A DNA stretch of 34,086 nt from Desulfovibrio sp. OttesenSCG-928-C06 (GTDB lineage: Bacteria > Desulfobacterota > Desulfovibrionia > Desulfovibrionales > Desulfovibrionaceae), in assembly GCA_030267065.1 (NCBI GenBank), contig JAJDJF010000013.1, positions 1 through 34,086 on the forward strand, given 5' to 3'. The position numbers and the translations under genes were made by a program. This document shows, one piece after another, positions 30,454-34,086 of the stretch. The notes beneath the pieces were generated by a model, which was not told the origin of the DNA, did not search any database, and worked only from the letters and a program-made list of their open reading frames with translations. Positions within the stretch are counted from its first letter, which is position 1, and each line of letters starts with the position of its first letter.

Positions 30454-31116
30454 CTACAGCAGCTTTGAGCGCAGTTCAGCCACAGTTTCAACGTAGCATT
30501 CATCCACGCCGCCACCAATGGCATCGCGCATTTCCTCGCGCGTCCCGTAGCCGTACAGCACGCCGATGAACGGGACCTTGTTCTCGCTGGCGCTGGCGGC
30601 GTCGTATTTGGTATCGCCAATCATTACCGCGCGTTCAGGGGCTGTGCCGGTCACTTCCAGCACCTTGGCAACCTTGGCGCTTTTGGAGGGATTGGTCTCA
30701 GCGCCGGTGCTTTCTTCCGTATAATAAAAAACGTCCGTCAGATTGAAATTGACCAGAATCTTCTGCGCCATGACTGCGATTTTTGAAGTAGCCAGGCACA
30801 CCTTGACCCCGGCCTTCTGCAAATCGCGCAGCAGGCTGTCTACTCCCGGATAGAGGGCGCAGTCCTGAATGCCGTTTTCAGCGTAGTGTGCCCGGTAAAT
30901 CTTGACCGCCTGCGCAGCTGTCTCGCTATCCATGCCCACAACATGCTCAAAAGAAAACCGTAACGGCGGGCCAAGAAACTTGCGTAACTCTGACTGCGGC
31001 GGCTCCGGATAGCCCATCTGGTGAATGGTATGCCGCATGGATTTCAAAATCCCCGGCGCGGAATCCAGCATTGTGCCGTCCATATCAAAAATCACAGTCT
31101 CATATTTCACGCTCAT
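30454..31116 (-). CDS. HAD-family hydrolase, phosphoglycolate-phosphatase-like
   Basis: A 220-residue protein with all four HAD motifs: I, D11-M-D13-G-T; II, T110-S111 in VCLATSK; III, K145 in NPSKSAKVAKVL; IV, GDTKYD at 167-172 with D168 and D172. The helical cap between motifs I and II (about 17-90) makes it subclass I, like phosphoglycolate phosphatase (Gph) or pyrophosphatase PpaX. The exact substrate is not determined. Starting ATG at 31116 lies 35 nt after the stop of the OB-fold gene, so the two are probably co-transcribed. Confidence 0.9.
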   Translation of the reverse strand: MSVKYETVIFDMDGTMLDSAPGILKSMRHTIHQMGYPEPPQSELRKFLGPPLRFSFEHVVGMDSETAAQAVKIYRAHYAENGIQDCALYPGVDSLLRDLQKAGVKVCLATSKIAVMAQKILVNFNLTDVFYYTEESTGAETNPSKSAKVAKVLEVTGTAPERAVMIGDTKYDAASASENKVPFIGVLYGYGTREEMRDAIGGGVDECYVETVAELRSKLL

Positions 31117-31151
31117 TGGTTCACCACTTTCTGTTTACCGGCAACAGCCCG

Positions 31152-31643
31152 CTACTTCCGGCTTTTTATCTTGCAATTGCGAAAAACAATCTCATTGCCA
31201 ATCTTCCCGGAGCAGATGCCTACAATCGTAACCGTCTGCCCCTTTGAGAGACCGTCAAAAACGTCACTGCCCGCGCCTTCAAAATAGCAGACCACATTAT
31301 TTTTTTTGTCCGGACCGACCGCAAAATGCATGACCGAAGCCTTTTTCTCCACTGCAAAGCTCTTGATGCGTCCGCGCAAATCAATTTTTTTGCCCCGGAA
31401 TTTGGCGTCAGCCAGCCCTTTGTTATTTTCAAAAGCAAGCCACATGGTATCGGGGGCCAGAATGCCGCCACCGGCACGCCTGTCCAGAACAAAACCGCCA
31501 AAGCTCTCGCTTTGGGCTGCAACAAAAATGTGCCCTGAATCGGCACCGCCACCGTCATTATTGATGCTTCCAGCTTCCGCAGCCGTGAAGGAGGTAAAAA
31601 GAAACCCAGCCGACAAAAGCAGAATCAACAGTCTTCGCAGCAT
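31152..31643 (-). CDS. Exported OB-fold protein (tRNA_anti-like family)
   Basis: The preferred start is ATG at 31643 on the minus strand, preceded by GGAGG; an upstream in-frame ATG at 31721 would place an Arg-rich stretch before the signal peptide. The 163-residue product has a signal peptide MLRRLLILLLSAGFLFTSF ending near TAAEA. The mature C-terminal half (FRGKKIDLRGRIKSFAVEK, then NVVCYFEGAGSDVFDGLSKGQTVTIVGICSGKIGNEIVFRNCKI) has the pattern of the small OB-fold domains often named tRNA_anti-like in exported bacterial proteins. Function is unknown; periplasmic location is inferred from the signal peptide. Confidence 0.78.
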   Translation of the reverse strand: MLRRLLILLLSAGFLFTSFTAAEAGSINNDGGGADSGHIFVAAQSESFGGFVLDRRAGGGILAPDTMWLAFENNKGLADAKFRGKKIDLRGRIKSFAVEKKASVMHFAVGPDKKNNVVCYFEGAGSDVFDGLSKGQTVTIVGICSGKIGNEIVFRNCKIKSRK

Positions 31644-31839
31644 TATCAACCTCCACGATATTCTCTGTAAAAAACGCGGAAAAACAAACCGCCGCAACGG
31701 ACCGGACATGCAAGGCAGCACACGGTCTGCGCAGGAAATACCGGTAACTGGAGAGATAGCAAAAAAACACAGGTCAGCACAGTCTATTTTTCATATCGGG
31801 CTATTTTGGAAAGCTCCGCAGGTTCAGACTTGGCATGGG

Positions 31840-32616
31840 TTAGCACCGCTCGTGCAGTTCGCTCATGTACTTCCAGTAGCGCTTGGGCATAAAGCTTTGC
31901 TGCAAACGGGGATTCAGGCGCTCACGCACTGCGGCGGACTGAAAATAGCCGCGCCACAGTTGCCGAAAAAAGGCTTCGTCATCAGATGTCAGCCCCGCGT
32001 CCAGAATTCCGTTGCCCAGGGCAAGGGCCGCGTCCACCTCCGGCTCCACCTGCGCGGAATGAATCTCGATGCCGTCATAATAATAACCGTAGTGTCTGCC
32101 CACATCATGCAGCAGCCAGCGCTGGTCAGCGAAGCGGGCCTTGAAATGTGTCAACAGCAGGGGCAGAATATTATGGCGCGGCTCCAGAGCCGCAAAATAG
32201 ATATCCTCACGGGTTTGCTGAAAACGCACAAAGCCGAGCATGCGGTGGCGCTCGCAATTGACCTTGCGGACCAGCTTGCTCAGGGCCAGCACATCAGGAT
32301 CGGAAAAGTCAGATTCTATAAGCCGCCCGGAGTCGAATACCTTGCGGATATACCGGAACAGCAGCATCTCGCTGCCGTCTTCTTCCGAGAGCCAGCCAAG
32401 CATCAGGCGCTGAATACCGGTTCTGGATAACTTGCGGCCAAGAGCGGCAAAGACCCGCGCGGCATGGGCAGCGTCAGTCCGCACCTCGTGCATCGGCAGG
32501 CAAAGGGCAGACGATGTATTGCCCTGCAATGCCTGCGGAAAAACTCTGGTAGTGTATGCGTCAAAAACAGCGCAGAGCATCCCTTCAAAAGTGCCGTCAT
32601 ACTTGAAAACATTCAT
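31840..32616 (-). CDS. DUF4130/TIGR03915-type DNA-metabolism protein
   Basis: The preferred start is ATG at 32616 on the minus strand after GGAGG, giving 258 residues. It matches the TIGR03915/DUF4130 pattern: VFKYDGTFEGMLCAVFDAY at the N-terminus, LVRKVNCERHRMLGFVRFQ in the middle, then IYFAALEPRHNILPLLLTHFKARFADQRWLLHDVGRHYGYYYDG and a C-terminal FFRQLWRGYFQSAAVRERLNPRLQQSFMPKRYWKYMSEL. These proteins are almost always encoded beside a radical SAM protein of the TIGR03916 type, as here, and are thought to act with it in DNA repair or modification, biochemically unproven as far as I know. Confidence 0.9.
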   Translation of the reverse strand: MNVFKYDGTFEGMLCAVFDAYTTRVFPQALQGNTSSALCLPMHEVRTDAAHAARVFAALGRKLSRTGIQRLMLGWLSEEDGSEMLLFRYIRKVFDSGRLIESDFSDPDVLALSKLVRKVNCERHRMLGFVRFQQTREDIYFAALEPRHNILPLLLTHFKARFADQRWLLHDVGRHYGYYYDGIEIHSAQVEPEVDAALALGNGILDAGLTSDDEAFFRQLWRGYFQSAAVRERLNPRLQQSFMPKRYWKYMSELHERC

Positions 32617-32807
32617 CTTCTGCCTCCCGGCCTGCTCCCCTGCCTGCGTACAGGTAATATGACAACTCACGCGCAGGCTGCGTTACATCGAATATTGAGC
32701 CGCCTGTGCATATTGCCCCAGCCTGCGCGTAAGCTGGACCGTTCCATCTGGACTTCTCGCTGCCCTTGCGGATTGCCAGCAAAGTCGTGTTTTTAACCGG
32801 GCTGCAA

Positions 32808-34086
32808 TCATGCAAAAAGAGAATACTGTTCCTGAACCGGAGCCCGCTTCCGTTTGCTGCCAAGCAGAGCGCGCCGCACATACTCAGGCCCGGCCTCCTG
32901 AATTGTAAGATACTTGCGGCCAAGCATGGCCGGTTGCCGCAGTCGCGGCAACTGTGCCGGAACAGCCTGACGCGCCACAGGCAAATCGAGCGCATCAGCC
33001 AAAGCGCCCGCCTCTCCGGAATAGCCTGAACCTGCGGCACCGCCCAAACCGCCAAGCCCTACCGGGACGCCTGAAGCAGCCCCCGCCAAACCGCCCCTCC
33101 CCTGCGCAGCTTTGGAATTTGCAGCCGCGCCGTGAGCCTGGGCCATTCCCCCGGCACCTGCCGCGCCTTGTGCGTATGCAGCCCCGTTTGTCTGGCCTTC
33201 AAGCGCGGTTCGCTGCTCGTGCAATTCGCGCAGACCGGACAAATCGGCCAGAAAATATTTGGCCCGCCCCATCACCACGCCAATTCTCCGCAAATGCTCT
33301 GCCGTAAGTGTGCGGTAACGCCGGGCCGCGACGATGCGCTGGGCCGACTTAATCCCGATGCCCGGCACCCGCAGAATCACGGCATAATCGTCGCGGTTCA
33401 CGTCAACGGGAAAAAACTCCGGGTGGCGCAAGGCCCAGGCAATTTTAGGGTCAACTTCCAGATCCAGATCCGGCTGGGCAGCGTCCAGAATCTCCTCTGC
33501 CTCAAAATGATAGAAGCGCATCAGCCAGTCGGCCTGATACAGACGGTTTTCCCTTACCAGCGGCACAGGCTTGCCCACCGGCAAACGGCTGTCATACGCG
33601 TTTACCGGTACAAAGCCGGAATAATAAACGCGCCGCAACTCCGGCCCCTTGTATAAAGACGATGAAAGCAACAGGATATCGCGGTCACGCTCGGCGCTGG
33701 CCCCCACAATAAGCTGCGTGCTTTGCCCTGCCGGGGCGAATTGTGGTGCGTTCCGGAACCGCCCGCGCTCCTCGTGGTACTGCTGTACGCCCTCCCGGAT
33801 ATGGCGCATGGGCAGGTAGACGCTCTGGTGATCTTTTTCCGGTGCCAGCCGCTTCAGGCTGGTCTCGGACGGAATCTCGATGTTCACACTCAGCCTGTCA
33901 GCCAGAAAACCGGCCTGCCGCACCAGCTCCTGACTCGCCCCCGGAATGCATTTCATGTGGATATAGCCGTTAAAACGATGCCGCACGCGCAACTCGCGCA
34001 AAACATCAACCAGCAACATCATGGTGTGGTCCGGGCTTTTCATGACACCAGAACTGAGGAACAGACCCTCAATATAATTGCGCCTG
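32808..34086 (-). CDS. Putative DNA modification/repair radical SAM protein (TIGR03916-like), 5' part outside window
   Basis: The frame is open to the right window edge (minus strand; RRNYIEGLFLSSGV precedes the Met at 34043), so the N-terminus with its CxxxCxxC cluster is missing. What remains matches the family's later half: HMKCIPGAS, ADRLSVNIEIPSE, IVGASAERDRDIL, RVYYSGFVPV, RLYQADWLMRFYHF, and a helix-hairpin-helix LRVPGIGIKSAQRIVAARR. Between the HhH region and the C-terminal block lies a ~65-residue Gly/Ala-rich insertion (about 33000-33190). The protein ends EQYSLFA, which resembles a sliding-clamp-binding motif. Its TIGR03915 partner is 191 nt downstream. The 32617-32807 gap shows no gene. 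Confidence 0.88.
   Translation of the reverse strand, partial: RRNYIEGLFLSSGVMKSPDHTMMLLVDVLRELRVRHRFNGYIHMKCIPGASQELVRQAGFLADRLSVNIEIPSETSLKRLAPEKDHQSVYLPMRHIREGVQQYHEERGRFRNAPQFAPAGQSTQLIVGASAERDRDILLLSSSLYKGPELRRVYYSGFVPVNAYDSRLPVGKPVPLVRENRLYQADWLMRFYHFEAEEILDAAQPDLDLEVDPKIAWALRHPEFFPVDVNRDDYAVILRVPGIGIKSAQRIVAARRYRTLTAEHLRRIGVVMGRAKYFLADLSGLRELHEQRTALEGQTNGAAYAQGAAGAGGMAQAHGAAANSKAAQGRGGLAGAASGVPVGLGGLGGAAGSGYSGEAGALADALDLPVARQAVPAQLPRLRQPAMLGRKYLTIQEAGPEYVRRALLGSKRKRAPVQEQYSLFA

Noticed and set aside
31306-32430. A 374-codon plus-strand frame opposite the OB-fold and DUF4130 genes
   Set aside because: It overlaps two minus-strand genes with clear domains and start signals; it is an antisense shadow.

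Overview
The window is bacterial chromosome with moderately high GC, mostly short intergenic gaps and clear Shine-Dalgarno starts. Gene content and protein style (Thr-Tyr-Gly-Thr tRNA cluster before tuf, a three-cysteine L33, a selenocysteine UGA gene, a GC-rich multi-palindrome repeat between genes) suggest a sulfate-reducing deltaproteobacterium of the Desulfovibrionaceae. This assignment is inference, because no 16S gene is present.

Layout: 1-1.9 kb carries a broken exported-protein gene, a RarD-type EamA permease and a small orphan gene. 2.2-7.9 kb is the core translation/transcription cluster: tRNA-Thr(TGT), tRNA-Tyr, tRNA-Gly, tRNA-Thr(GGT), tuf, rpmG, tRNA-Trp, secE, nusG, rplK, rplA, rplJ, rplL. 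It ends in a strong terminator. About 2.2 kb then separates rplL from rpoB: a pyrimidine-rich tract, two minus-strand genes of unknown function, a perfect 25-bp inverted repeat, and a structured rpoB leader. rpoB and rpoC follow (10.0-18.7 kb), separated by a 281-bp palindrome-rich element bounded by 13-bp inverted repeats.

18.9-24.4 kb holds an MFS permease, a CheV chemotaxis coupling protein, a GT8-like glycosyltransferase and glnS, mostly separate transcription units. 24.7-26.5 kb is the most notable locus. Two adjacent in-frame reading frames are separated only by a TGA sitting where the first cysteine of a CPYC redox motif is expected, and 11 nt after it lies a perfect 8-bp stem with a UGGC loop. 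I read this as one 591-residue selenoprotein: a double thioredoxin-fold (PDO/AhpF-like) module fused to a thioredoxin reductase, with active site U155-P-Y-C158.

26.8-30.2 kb holds dapA, a 36-residue membrane peptide gene on the minus strand with its own signals, a divergent PucR/CdaR-like regulator with an in-frame 9-nt tandem repeat, and a macro-domain protein. 30.4-34.1 kb is a minus-strand group: a radical SAM DNA-modification/repair-type protein (cut by the window end), its usual TIGR03915/DUF4130 partner, an exported OB-fold protein and a HAD phosphatase.

The first half is a conserved expression-machinery cluster. The second half is a set of mostly independent genes, several with recognisable promoters and terminators.
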